From Apodemus sylvaticus (Eukaryota > Chordata > Mammalia > Rodentia > Muridae), in NCBI RefSeq assembly GCF_947179515.1, contig NC_067477.1, positions 132,110,465 to 132,174,464 of the forward strand: 64,000 bases of DNA. Direction: 5' to 3'. Within the stretch, counting starts at the first letter, position 1. Each line of letters begins with the position of its first letter. The position numbers and the translations under genes were made by a program. The notes under the pieces were generated by a model. That model worked only from the letters and a program-made list of their open reading frames with translations. It did not search any database and had not been told where the DNA came from. Below, one piece after another: positions 20,683 through 30,739 of this stretch.

Positions 20683-20902
20683 GGGGGCTGAAAAGATGGT
20701 TCAGTAGATAAGAACACCAGGTGCTCTTGAAAAGGACGTGGGTTCAATTCCCAGCACCCACATAGTACTCACAAACACATGTAATGCCAATCTCCGGGCA
20801 TTCCGTGCTTTCTAGGTTCTATAGGCACTGCCTACGTTTAGTATATGGGCGTGCATGTAAGCCAAACACCCAGACATATAAAATTATAATAAAGATTAAA
20901 AC
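20683..20902 (+). mobile_element. B3 SINE
   Basis: GGGGGCTGAAAAGATGGTTCAG, GGGTTCAATTCCCAGCACCC and ATAATAAAGATTAAAA delimit a full-length but diverged B3 element. Confidence 0.8.
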
Positions 20903-21400
20903 CTTTAAAAAGAAGCCCTCCACCACTCTCGGAGCTGGCTGCCTGACTGGGCTCTGTGTCTCATTCTCATTGGTCGCTTTGACAGCCCTGATTTGGTTCT
21001 ATGTGTTTAAGACCTTACTCAGAGAAGGACCCACAGTTCTCCCCAGATCCCATAGGGTCCAGAGTATGCGGAGGTCAAATTCTAGGTTTGTACAGTCAGC
21101 ATACAAAGCCACACCCCTCTGAGAGTGTCCTCTGATCCCTTTGCCTTTCTGACAGAGACGAGGACAAGCCTCAAGAGCTGAGAACGGTTATGTAACACTG
21201 CTCTCTTGGAACAAATGTGCACTCGGTTTACGACGACAGCAGGGCTCGTAAACCAGGCCAGTCTGCTTGCAGAGCCTCCTGGAGCTACCATACCACTGCT
21301 CGGGTTCACAGAGTTAGAGTATGTGGACCCACCAGGCACACGCCACAGTGAGCCTCAGTGTGGGCCACGCCTAGCCTGAGCCCCAAAAAACACAGCCAGT
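20903..21400. other. Single-copy DNA
   Basis: Plus-strand frame 20784-21122 begins inside the B3 and has no domain. No gene is supported. Confidence 0.35.
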
Positions 21401-21413
21401 GAGAGAGAGACAA

Positions 21414-21444
<31 letters not shown>

Positions 21445-21448
21445 GAGG
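21401..21448. repeat. (GA)n/(GACA)n microsatellite
   Basis: GAGA units pass into about five GACA units. Both strands yield artefactual frames. Confidence 0.92.
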
Positions 21449-22054
21449 AGTAAAGGATGCTTCCCAAATCAGCACAGCTTCTAAGCGCAGAGCTCCTGGG
21501 GGGCAAGCCTGTGTGACCTCCGTGGACTCCTTCACTCCACTGCATGCCCACAGACCTACAATTCTGTCAGAAAGGACGCAGTAGCCAGTCCCTCAGCCAC
21601 ACAGAGCACATGTGGACACACCCTCACTGAGGGAAGTGAGGCCATCAGACTGTGAGATGTACACAAAGAGCCAGATCCAGGCCCACACACCCACACCAAT
21701 GCCCCCGATGAGCTTGCCACAGCCCCACCCAGTTACACGCTCGTCTCACACACACATGCTCAAGCAGGTCATGAACCACAGTCGCCCACCTGCACACACT
21801 GACACACATAGTCAAGCACCCTTAAGGTGACAGGAACCTAGTCAACCCTAGCTGTATCCCCAAGATATGCCACACCTATAGTTTTTATCCTGAACCCAAG
21901 TGTCTGAAGTGTTTCTGGGGTGCATCTCTCCTCAACTGCCACATCTCAGGGCTCCCAGAGAAAGGGCCTCACTTTCACTCTAAGATAAAGAGATAGGGTG
22001 CCTTAAAACTCCATGCCAGGAACTGAAATGGCAACTGTGAAGATTATAACACTA
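21449..22054. other. Single-copy DNA
   Basis: CAC-rich in places (21690-21800). No gene, SINE or splice pair recognised. Confidence 0.35.
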
Positions 22055-22127
22055 GATTATATATAATATATGTTACTATATTTAATGTATTATAATACCA
22101 CATTTGCTAGTACCTATTGAGCACCAG

Positions 22128-22162
<35 letters not shown>
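22055..22162. repeat. AT-rich block and (CA)n microsatellite
   Basis: AT-rich ATTATATATAATATATG near 22060 is followed by a CA array at 22131-22160. Confidence 0.88.
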
Positions 22163-22165
<3 letters not shown>

Positions 22166-22182
22166 AACTATGCTAAAACCTT

Positions 22183-22290
22183 CCAGTACCTTCCCTCCAA
22201 CTCTCCCAACAACCTAGAGCATAGGAAGTGTCAGTAAACCCATTTACAGATGAGCAAGCCAAGGCTTTGGGGGAATTAAAGTTCTTGTTT
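22183..22290 (-). mobile_element. MIR-like fragment
   Basis: CCCAACAACCTAGAGCATAGG and ACCCATTTACAGATGAGCAAGCC match the inverted 3' half of the ancient mammalian MIR SINE. Confidence 0.6.
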
Positions 22291-23609
22291 CCTGTATATT
22301 GCAACATCTGGCTCCAAGGCTGGCCCCAGAACATTCCCTGACCCACAATGCCACAGGATAAGATCCAAGGATATTCCCATGTCTATTCCCATGTCTCCAT
22401 GTCTCACATATGTGATTACACCCGGCCCTCAGGAGATCTGTGGGGCCTAGCTGTGGAGAATGTGAGAGCAGAGTAGCAGAGCAGCAGGGAGTTGGGCTTC
22501 CTGCTCTCCTCAAAGCCCTGTCCTTTGCTTTGTCAGGTTGGGGCCCTGGGTGTGGACTTGGATGTGGCCCTTTGAAAGGAAAAGCAGGCTTGAGCCCTCA
22601 CAGTGCTCCAGGGAGATCTCCAAGGCTTGGGAAGGGGAGAGAGCCTCCCTCCCCACACCCTCACATCCCTGCCCCTCCTTCAGAGCACCACCCCCAGGAA
22701 ATGGGAGCCAGACCCCTACAGAGTTCTCCACAGGAGACAGGGGCCTCCATTCGGGCACCAAGAACCCCAGACTGCCCAAGGCCACCTAGAATTGTGCAAA
22801 GGAGGGCTGGCTCATGGTGACTAGCCTCTGGGACATTCCTGACCCCAGCTCGAGGGGGATGCCTTCCTTGGCTCCCAGTGCTGCACTGGGGCCTGGCCAA
22901 CAGCTGTTCCTGGCTGAAGGCTCGTTCTGTCCCACCCACCCAGTCAGTTCCTAGGAGACATGCGAGCAGCTTTGATGAGCTTGTCAAAGAGTTCTTGTTC
23001 TGACAGCTGTTTCCCAGGAGGGCAGTCACAGCCACAACCGCCTCCCACATCTGGCTATGGGGATAGTGCCCCACCCATCAGCAGACAGAAACGCAGAGTA
23101 CACAGGGACAGCTGAGGACCTCAGCCCATTGGGACTAAAGGGGTCACTCCATCCCCATTTATAGCTGAGGTCAGGTGCTCTCTACCCCTGAGGGCTGGCT
23201 CTACCCAGAGGACGCTAACTCCAGTCTGGATCCTCCGCCTTGGCTAAGGCCCACCTCCATTTGCACAAGCCACATTCAGACCAGAAAAGTGTTTCAGGGC
23301 ACCCAGAACTTTAGAGGACAAAGAAGGAGCCGTTAGAGTCGACTCAGGCCTTGCTCTGTCCTCTCAGGGAGTCATCATGTTGCCTGCGGGTCCACCGGGT
23401 CACTAGAATGAAAACATCACATCTGAATGTACTTCAGTCAGCATTCACAACCTGGTCACTATTCTTTGTGCCTTGTAAGACAATTACTGTATCTTTGACA
23501 TTTACTCTAAGATGCCAGTAGCATCCAGGCCCCATCCACACCCCCAAACATTATCAACAGATATCGCCAGTGTACCCCAGGGACAAGACCACACCCATGT
23601 GTGTATAGC
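22291..23609. other. Single-copy DNA with overlapping unassigned frames
   Basis: Frames of 126 and 137 codons overlap on opposite strands near 22440-23074 and show no known domain. An AT-richer segment at 23395-23520 (GTCACTAGAATGAAAACATC, AATTACTGTATCTTTGAC) looks conserved in texture. Confidence 0.35.
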
Positions 23610-23747
23610 TGATCTTAAAATCACTTTAGTCCCAGCACTTGTGGGGCTGAGATAGGAGAACAGTAAGTGCAAGACAGCCTGGGCTACATAGTGAATGTGA
23701 GGCCAGCCTGGGCTGTGTGAGACCCTGTCTAAAACAAAATGACATGC
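23610..23747 (+). mobile_element. Diverged B1/proto-B1-like SINE
   Basis: AGTCCCAGCACTTGTGGGGC, ATGTGAGGCCAGCCTGGGC and GAGACCCTGTCTAAAACAAA form a B1-type monomer whose 5' end is missing. Confidence 0.75.
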
Positions 23748-23928
23748 ATGTTCTGGCCCCTAGACCTTCCCAGGCAGTTTAAGCCTTCCTGAGCATCTAA
23801 AGATGGGGTCAGACAACATATGCACAAGACAGTGAAATATGTGTGAGAAGTCTGCAAAGGCCTGGAGCCAGAGAAAATTGCTGAAGCCTGGGGCCATCTA
23901 GGAAGGCTTCCTGGAGGAGGGGGAATTT

Positions 23929-23934
23929 TTTATT
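23929..23934 (-). terminator. AATAAA on minus strand, possible poly(A) signal
   Basis: TTTATT on the plus strand reads AATAAA on the minus strand (context CCAAATAAAAAATTCC). It lies about 620 bases beyond the stop codon of the candidate minus-strand spliced frame. Such hexamers also occur by chance. Confidence 0.25.
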
Positions 23935-24553
23935 TGGCTAGATACAAGCAGCCTGGAAAGACAACAGTGTAGGGAAAGTCTCAAGAGCAGTAAAGGGTGT
24001 TCATGGTGGGGTTGAGTTTGCTGGTTTTCCCAGAGATAGTTGGTAAAGCCACAGTTGTGGAGCGAGGGTCTGACACAGGATATGCAGACAGGACTGAGGG
24101 CCCTGCCTCCTGCTTCTGGCGTCTGTGGATCTGATGAGGGTCAGGCTCAGGGTAAGCAGGGAGAGTTCCTCATTCCTCAGGCCTGCCCCTGTGTGATATC
24201 TCCCACCAGTCTGCGTGGGCTTGGGCTGGCGGAGACTTCAAAGACCCAGGGGCCTACTAAATTCTATCCTGAGAACCCCGGCTCCCCAGCTCCACCCCTA
24301 GCCTGGACTTCATGCTGCCTAGACGTTCTGGGGGGCACTTTGATTTAAAATGGGCTTCCAGAGGGCAAGACCCCACCCGGGGTCATAGTGAAGGAATGTA
24401 GGGTTCAGGCTGCCCACAGGGAGAGGCTTAGAGAGCCTGCCAGCAGGGGGCGCTGTGAACTCAGGCACGCGGCCCAGGCTTGGGGAGTGAGGTGGAGGCC
24501 ACATGGTGAGGCCTCCAGACTCCAGCCTAGCTCCACCCCAGGAGCTTGCCGGC

Positions 24554-24574
24554 TCAGCCTCCCTTCCCCCTCGT
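24554..24574 (-). other. Candidate terminal coding piece of minus-strand transcript
   Basis: A strong acceptor-like string (GTCGCTTCTCCTTCCTCAG) ends at 24575. If joined in phase zero to the exon ending at 24749, it adds six codons (TRGKGG) and a TGA. The remaining minus-strand sequence down to the AATAAA at 23929 would be 3' untranslated. This is inference with no transcript evidence. Confidence 0.2.
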
Positions 24575-24748
24575 CTGAGGAAGGAGAAGCGACTGTGCTG
24601 ACCATTTGGCAGATGATGAGACCAAGGTCAGAGAGTGCAAAATAACAACGGGAGTCGCAGCAGCCTGCAGCAGATGCAGGTTGACTGCATGCCAGTGTGT
24701 CGGACCCATGTGTTTGGGGCAACCCTTGGGCCTTCTTGGCAAGCCTAC

Positions 24749-24939
24749 CTTATCCCCAGGCTGACACTGCATGTGGCAGAGGCGAACGTGGACAGCCCCA
24801 CGTCGTGAGAGGAAGTGCTGGCCAGGGGGACGAAGTACCTGCTCAGGCCCAAGTCTGGTGGAGCAGAGTGTAGCCAGCACAGCAGGCAACAGGGTGTGAC
24901 AGGCAGGACACTGTCCTATGTGAATTCTCAGCAGCAGCT
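24749..24939 (-). other. Candidate internal exon, minus strand
   Basis: Acceptor-like TAGCTCATTGCTGTCAG lies at 24940-24956, and AAG|GTAGGC at the low end is a modest donor. An alternative donor CAG|GTACTT lies at 24839. The 191-base interval continues the open frame of the next upstream candidate exon. It encodes a Cys- and His-containing stretch (GQCPACHTLLPAV, then RLCHMQCQPGDK). I recognise no family. The CPAC and CHMQC spacing could bind metal, but that is speculation. A CA tract at 24986-25016 lies in the proposed intron. Confidence 0.25.
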
Positions 24940-25127
24940 CTGACAGCAATGAGCTACGGATGCCATAGTGGTGCATGTATGGGCGTACACACACACACAC
25001 AGACACACACACACACGTCTGAGAAGCCCATCTGACAGGAAAATGAAGGCTCAGTAAAAGTAGCCTTGGAGAGTTTCTGAGGTTTCCAGGAGGAAAGCAG
25101 CACACCCCAAGTCTGCCTGGCACTTAC

Positions 25128-25379
25128 CTGTGCTCCCAGAGCTCTTGGTGGACCTGGGGGGAGAAGGGGTGCGTCCTAAGGAAAGAAAGTGTGGAGCCCA
25201 GCCTGTGGCCAAGGCCATGGCTGAATGTGGCTGAGAAGGAGGCCACTGAGGATGGACAGGAGATAACAGGACCTCCTGGAGACCCAAGGAAGGAGCCCAG
25301 CAGGCCAGCTGACTGTCTCTAGTCAGAGACACTCCTGGAGGGGGAAAGCCTTGAACAACAAGGCTTGATTCCCAACAGC
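25128..25379 (-). other. Candidate internal exon, minus strand
   Basis: The minus strand shows a good acceptor (CATCTCTTGCCTCTGTCCAG) and a near-perfect donor (GCACAG|GTAAGT). The 252 bases (84 codons) are open in the frame that also stays open through the neighbouring candidate exons. The product is rich in Ser and Pro (SLGRTPSPPRSTKSSGST). An ATG in a favourable context (GCCATGGCC) sits at 25218-25220. Pyrimidine-rich stretches inside create further acceptor-like sites (TTTCTTTCCTTAG near 25175), so the exact boundary is uncertain. No known domain. Confidence 0.3.
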
Positions 25380-25513
25380 CTGGACAGAGGCAAGAGATGG
25401 ATCGGTTCACACCAGCCGTTTCCGCGGGGCACCTGGCTTGCTGGTGTCCACCAGCATCCAGGCCTGACTAGAGAGGAAGGCAGGAACTGCCAGGAAAACA
25501 GGGTACCACATAC

Positions 25514-25576
25514 CTGGGGAAGGGACATCAGATCTGCGGGTTCTACTGGCAGTTCTTGGTAGAGCTGACCTACAAG
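25514..25576 (-). other. Candidate exon, minus strand
   Basis: This 63-base interval on the minus strand lies between an acceptor-like CTCCCCATTTTCCTGACAG and a donor TCCCCAG|GTATGT. Its length is a multiple of three, and two of its three frames are open. One of these joins the open frame of 25128-25379 across a 134-base intron-sized gap. No further upstream exon was found with confidence. Confidence 0.28.
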
Positions 25577-25624
25577 CTGTCAGGAAAATGGGGAGTTGGG
25601 TCTGGAAGCACCCACCAGTTTTTC

Positions 25625-25722
25625 TTTACTCAGGAGGCTGAGGCAGGGGGAATTCTGAGTTTGAAGAGCGCTTGAACAGTTTAGTGAGAAGTCTTCTTAA
25701 GGCAACAATAGAATAAAATGCA
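25625..25722 (+). mobile_element. Weak B1-like fragment
   Basis: ACTCAGGAGGCTGAGGCAGG and TTCTGAGTTTGAAGAGC resemble the middle of a B1. The rest is too diverged. Confidence 0.4.
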
Positions 25723-25792
25723 TTTTAAAGAAGAACTAGGGATAGCAGACATGGTATTATACACCTACAATTCTATAAAGTAAAATTAATGT

Positions 25793-26494
25793 TTGCTTTT
25801 GATTCTTAAGAGAAGGGAAAGAATTCAAAAGACGGGCAACTCCATGGCGTGCTCTTGCCAACCAAGACAACCAGGGTTGAGTAGAATTAGAACCAGGTCT
25901 GTGACCAAGGAAGGGGTACAGGGGAGGCCAGGAGAGCTGGCTAGGGTATGTTCTAGAACCTGGAAAAGGATCCAGAGGTCTAGGCAGACCACAATCAAGA
26001 GTTCAGCTGTGGTGACAAAATCTAAAGAAGTGAACCTCTTGATTGATGAGAATTCAACTCAGGGCAGAAGGGGACTCAAGAGCTCTGAGGCCTGGTCAGG
26101 GGCCTTAACCCAGCTAAGGAGCAGGCTCCTTTCTAAAACTCCCCAAGAATCCCTGCCAGGGACTGAACCTCTCTATGATCACTACAATGTGTGCCTAGCA
26201 GTGGTTCTGTGTGACAACAGAGCGCTGGAGTCAGGGAGACTGCAGCCTCCTGTGGGGCCGGTGCAGCAGCAGAGTCAGGAGGCTCCAGTACACCGGAGGC
26301 TCCGGGGCTCTGCTCTACAGCTGATGGTGACGATGATATGGTGGGGGATGGGGCTGCCTCTTATGCTCTCTTCCTCCTCTTGCTATCCAGCTCCATGGAC
26401 AGGTGGGAAGACAGGTGGGAACCCGCCCAAAGACCCGCCCTTCCATCCTGACTCTGTCATGAGGTCCTATGTGCTTATGGCCACTGCTCAGTAA
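25793..26494 (+). other. 233-codon open reading frame, unassigned
   Basis: This is the longest open frame in the window that is not built from a tandem repeat. The product is basic at the N-terminal side (LILKRRERIQKTG, RTWKRIQRSRQTTIKSS) and has a hydrophobic patch near the end (GMGLPLMLSSSS). No family was recognised. The upstream context and start codon are not informative. The TAA stop overlaps a GTAAGT string (26491-26496). It may be chance, a fragment of a spliced gene, or an eroded gene. Confidence 0.2.
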
Positions 26495-26530
26495 GTAGCC
26501 TCTGGTCCTTCCGTATAGCACTATCCACAG

Positions 26531-26785
26531 GTCACCTTTAAGAACAAGGACAAGAAGGAAACAGATACAGGGCTGACCCCAGCTCCCAAGAGGCTGCTGG
26601 CTTCACAAGGGCAGGAGAAGCAACAGGAGGTCCCCAGTAGAGTGACTGTGCAAAGGCCAGCAGGATGCCACAGTCTGGGTCTAGGTGAACTAAGAGACCC
26701 AACGCCCCCATCCCAGAAGCTCCAGGGATACCAGGCCAATGACAGGCAGAAACTGGGGAACCCAGGCCCCGGCCACAAGGTGTAA
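26531..26785 (+). other. Candidate terminal exon frame, plus strand
   Basis: After CTATCCACAG, an acceptor-like string, 84 codons are open to a TAA. The frame begins VTFKNKDKKETDTG and ends NPGPGHKV, with a Lys/Gln-rich, low-hydrophobicity composition. A stop lies 13 bases upstream in the same frame, and no ATG precedes it, so it would need splicing. Minus-strand frames are also open here, which weakens the case. No known domain. Confidence 0.18.
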
Positions 26786-27954
26786 GATTCAGGACTTCCA
26801 CCCAAGAACACAGTTGAGCATCCTTCTAGGAGATATTCGGCTGAGGAAAGAGAGAGAGGGTGTAATCCCTATTGGTAGACATGCACCTGCTCAGCAAAGC
26901 CAGGCCTGATCTGAGCCTCCAAGAGGCGCTGGACCTCTTAAGGCCAGGATGGAGATGCCCTGGTGGTCTTACAGGCCAACTCTCCCGGGATACGCCAGGG
27001 CATTAGGCTATAGTTTGGTGCTAAGGAGGAGAAGACAGAGGTGGGTGATGTCACCCAGGAATGAAGCAAGCAAAGTACTGATAACATCGCTCACTGTGGG
27101 CAAGGTGACTCATCCAGACAGCCACAGCCACCAGGACATTGTTGTTGTGCCCAGCCAGTAGGACTGGCAGGAGTGGCTCTTGTAGCTGGGACAGGTCCCC
27201 ACTGAGGCCTGTTTGGTGAGACCTCAGAACACCGTGTCCCCAACCTCCATTACCCCACCAGCTCAGGAAATAGCCCTCCCAGTGGCGGTTACCATTATCT
27301 TGGTCCCCAGCATCTGGTGGGTGACTGTGGGGCGTGCTGGTGATTCCCCTACCCGCCCACTGAGCACAGCAGGTTCCAGAGATTCTAACAGCACACCCCC
27401 TGGGTCAGGCAATTGTCTTTGGAGACAACACCGGATGGCAAACAGCTAACCATAACCACGTGGTGCCCTCACGGAGGGTACAGCCTGTTCTGCTGAAGAC
27501 ACCTTTAGGCCCGCCCCTAACCCCTGCATCCCTGCCACCTCAGAGCCTGCTGAGGCCAACGTCGTCCTTCCCCACCTGTGGGGAGTACCACGGACTGCTG
27601 TCCACGTTGAAAACTCAACTACTGCAGAAGGTGCCGTTGAGCTTTGAGGTCACATGACTATACGTGGTGGCCCTGTTCCTTCTCGTTTCTAAAGTACTCC
27701 TTGTTCTTCTCAGCTGCCTAGAGTTATCTACTTGGCTTGCCTTTGGTAACTTTATCCTCCTGCTGAACTTTCCCCCACTTAGCTGTCGTCTTCTACAGCC
27801 TGAGTTTCTTCATTCTTTCATTTATCCATCCCACTAAAGAACAGCTGAGCGAGGTACCCTTCTAAGCAAGGAACCAGACACACCAGGACCTTTGAGGGTC
27901 ACAATCTAGCTGGGAAATGACTAATTAGCAGATTAACTGGATGTATAGACTAAG
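26786..27954. other. Single-copy DNA
   Basis: No repeat or gene recognised. A purine-rich stretch (GGCTGAGGAAAGAGAGAGAGGG) lies near 26840. Confidence 0.35.
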
Positions 27955-28088
27955 TAGACAGCCCTGGTGGCACAGGCCTGGGATCCCAGCTACCTGAGAA
28001 GCTGAGGCAGGAGACTGGACTGTAGTATAAACTCAAGGCCAGCCTGGGGAACCTATGGAGAACTTGTAATCAAATGAAAACATTAGGA
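27955..28088 (+). mobile_element. Proto-B1-like SINE
   Basis: CAGCCCTGGTGGCACAGGCC, CAGCTACCTGAGAAGCTGAG and CTCAAGGCCAGCCTGGGG match an old B1-type monomer. Confidence 0.7.
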
Positions 28089-28259
28089 CACCCCGTGTGG
28101 TGGCTCCCAGCTTAATACACACACACACACACACACACACACTCAGGAAACAGAAGCCTATAGAAGTTGTGTTTGAGGTTGGCCTAATCTGTATCACAAT
28201 TTCCAGGCTAGCCAGGGCTACCTAGTGAGACCCTGTCTCAAAAGAAAAGCAACAACAAA
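28089..28259 (+). mobile_element. B1-like SINE interrupted by (CA)n
   Basis: The head (CCCGTGTGGTGGCTCCCAG) and tail (AGCCAGGGCTACCTAGTGAG, CCTGTCTCAAAAG) of a B1 flank a CA expansion at 28117-28142. Confidence 0.75.
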
Positions 28260-28304
28260 AGTCAAGAAAACAAACAAAAAAGGAGCCAGAAAATGTTGTT
28301 TAAA

Positions 28305-28640
28305 GGCAGAGGGTTTGCTTGCCTGGCGTGCGCGAAGCCCGAAGCCCGAAGCCCTCGCTGTAAGTGGTAGTAACAGCCAGGCAGAGGGCAGGAGGCCGCG
28401 GTCCCTGCTCTGCCCTGGCCGCCGGGCTTCCGCGAGCCCTGGAGGCTGTGGCCGGGAGCTTTCCCAGCAAAGCCCCTCCCACCAAGTTCCCTGGCCAAGG
28501 AACGTTCTCCACCCCAGCGCGGTTCTGCCAGGAGCCCAAGGCTTAGCCTGGGGCACTTGTTTCCTTCTCAACAAACAGGAGGCCTCTCTGAGGCCTCCTC
28601 CAGAATGAATGAACTCTCTTACCCCGGCACACACCCGGCC
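28305..28640. promoter_or_regulatory. CpG-rich cluster
   Basis: CpG-containing strings are dense here (GGCGTGCGCGAAGCCC, GGCCGCGGTCCC, GGCCGCCGGGCTTCCGCG), including three tandem GAAGCCC copies at 28334-28354. A donor-like CGGG|GTAAGA lies on the minus strand near 28620. It may be a small CpG island or promoter. No TATA box or known gene adjoins. Confidence 0.35.
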
Positions 28641-28761
28641 TCAAGGAGGCCCTCGGGCCCCAGGTGGGAAGGCCCGTTCTGCCATATAAGCTACACAGTA
28701 GGCAGGGATCTAGCATCTCTGAGATGACTTTCTTACTTGGAAAGGATGGAGCGGAGCAGCA

Positions 28762-29400
28762 TTGAGGCTCAAACCAAAGACTGACTATGAAGTTACCTCG
28801 CCCACAGTGGGTGCTAAACAGCGTTTCCCAGGACAGCACGTGGGGGAGGGTGGTCATGATTGGGGAGGGGGGAGTGATACAAATGGGCCTGCTGGTCATC
28901 CAGAGCTTCAGTCAGTACAGCCTGGTGCCTTGTCACTACCCACCAGTGGCTGGGAGTGGGGGTGGGGAGGCACTCCCCATGACGTCAGCAGGGTAGGAGC
29001 CAGGCAGGAGATGCGTGAGGCCCCGGGACTGTCACACCACAACCCAGCTCCGCCTTCCTCTAGGCAGGGCACCCAGCCTGTTCTCCTTCCTTCTGCATTC
29101 GGAAAGAGCTACCCACCCTCCAATCTAATGCTGGGCTGGGGTCTGGCTCCCAAGACCCAAGCAAGGGGGTTGGGGGGCAGCATGCTCAGGTCCCGGGGTG
29201 GGGGAGGGGCGGGCAGTGACAGCCTCAGTACTGTCACCTGGCATTATCTGTGCTGTGGGGATCCCAGGGCTTCAAGGAATTCAGGCTGTGAGCGCTGGGC
29301 AGCAGGAGAGGAGCCTGGCTTGGGGAGGGTGGAGCTGGGGCCACAGCAGCAGGACCAGCCTGAGGCTGGGTGGGTTCCTGTCCCGCGGATGATGAGATAG
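28762..29400 (+). other. 212-codon open frame in GC-rich DNA, unassigned
   Basis: The frame is Gly-, Pro- and Ser-rich (GWEWGWGGTPHD, RSRGGGGAGSDS) with no recognisable domain. Other frames across the same region are also long, as expected when stops are rare in GC-rich sequence. It is reported because of its length. The coding status is doubtful. Confidence 0.15.
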
Positions 29401-30156
29401 AGAAACTCTCCCTGGCACTCACCCCTGCAACACCAGGGTCCTGTAGGGTACTAGAGCCTCCATGGAGTCCCCAGTGTCCTGAAGATTTGCTGACTGGGAC
29501 TGCTAGGCCAGAGCAGAGAGGTCACCGCCTGTCCCTTCTAAGGCAAGAAGCCAGACAGTGCTGACTGCTGTCTCTGCACTGTAGACTTTAGGGGAACTCA
29601 CAGAGCCCTGCCAAAAAGAAATGACAAGGAGGGGCCAGGTGGCCTACCCCAGGTCCTGCACAGCTGGCACTGAACCTGGACCCCAAGTCCTCCCCTCCAA
29701 GCCAGGAAGGCCGGAGCAGACACTGTAGCCTGCAGTGCGCCTCAGCCGGGGGTAGTCGAGCAGGTAGCTCTCCCAGATGGGTGACTTTCTGGGCACATCC
29801 TCAAGCCTGGCCAGCAAGGGTGCCGCGCCTGTTGAGCATGGAGCAGGCAAGCTGGGCCCCACCGAGGGTGGAAGCTGGCCTATGGGGAAGTGGTTTTGAC
29901 ATGAGAAGGCAAAAGAGCCATGCTTCCCCCCAGACAAAAGCTGATAAACAGCCGGGTACCCTCTGTGAGGCCCAGAGAACCAAAGGTGGAAGTTCAGAGG
30001 CAGGAAGGTGCCCCACCGCTTCCTCCACCTCCCTGCGCTCCAGCTCAGTTGAGTGCAGGGTGCTGGACCTGGGCCCAAGGTGTAGATGTAGCCGGGCCAC
30101 ACGTACGCCATGCACATGTGTGTGCTGGACTATGCAGGAAGCATAGGAAGGACTGC
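29401..30156. other. Single-copy DNA with opposing open frames
   Basis: Frames of 157 codons (minus, 29644-30117) and 121 codons (plus, 29781-30146) overlap. Neither has a recognisable domain. Confidence 0.35.
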
Positions 30157-30207
30157 TTCATATATGCATGTGTGTGTGTGCATGTGCGTGCGTGTGTGCA
30201 CGCATGT
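30157..30207. repeat. TG-rich microsatellite
   Basis: TGTGTGTG units with GCATGTGCGTGCG interruptions. Confidence 0.88.
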
Positions 30208-30583
30208 GCGGGATCTGCTCTCACCCCCACCTGCACCATAGCCTCTGAGGACAGGACGCTCTGTCTTTGACTCAGGTTTACTCCAAGGGCTCTAAACCAC
30301 AACCCACGTCAGCAGCACATGCAAAGTGTCTAAGAGGTGGGGCCACCTCCGCAGGGTTCATAGCTTGGCACCAGCATGCATGCACAGGGTAGTATGCAGG
30401 ACAGTCACACCCCATTCTCCCCCCACCCCACCCCCGGCGCCCCGAGCCCACTCCTGAGGTGTCGCCAGGGCTTTGGGAAGGGAGATCTCCATTTGTACAC
30501 AGCAGCAGACTCTGGAGGCTCAAGGTTCTAGATACCTCGTGACAGCAGGGGACAGCAATGTTCGCTGAACTCAGGCCCTGTTT

Positions 30584-30619
30584 ATGTCAGAGTCTAACTG
30601 GGCAGAGACTAGAGGGGCC

Positions 30620-30671
<52 letters not shown>

Positions 30672-30739
30672 TGGCCCATGTAGCCCATCATGAAAGCGAC
30701 ATTTCAATACCCTGGGAGAAGGAGCCTCACAGGGTCTGA
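30584..30739 (+). other. 51-codon small ORF with a 16-residue glutamine tract
   Basis: An ATG at 30584 begins MSESNWAETRGAK. It is followed by exactly sixteen CAG codons (30623-30670) and a tail (VAHVAHHESDISIPW...) to TGA at 30737-30739. The CAG tract is pure. In the plus strand, the glutamine frame is the one with an upstream in-frame ATG. The context of the ATG is weak (TTTATGT). Most such tracts in noncoding DNA are not translated, so coding is unproven. Confidence 0.2.
30621..30670. repeat. Pure (CAG)16 trinucleotide repeat
   Basis: An uninterrupted AGC/CAG array of 50 bases. Lack of interruptions predicts length polymorphism. Confidence 0.97.

Noticed and set aside
26486..26530. GTAAGT at 26491 as a donor joined to the acceptor at 26530
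   Set aside because: The implied intron is about 40 bases, below the size of mammalian introns.
28225..28608. 127-codon frame with a basic N-terminus (KRKATTKVKKTNKK)
   Set aside because: The first codons are read from a B1 A-rich tail, and the rest is GC-rich DNA open in several frames.
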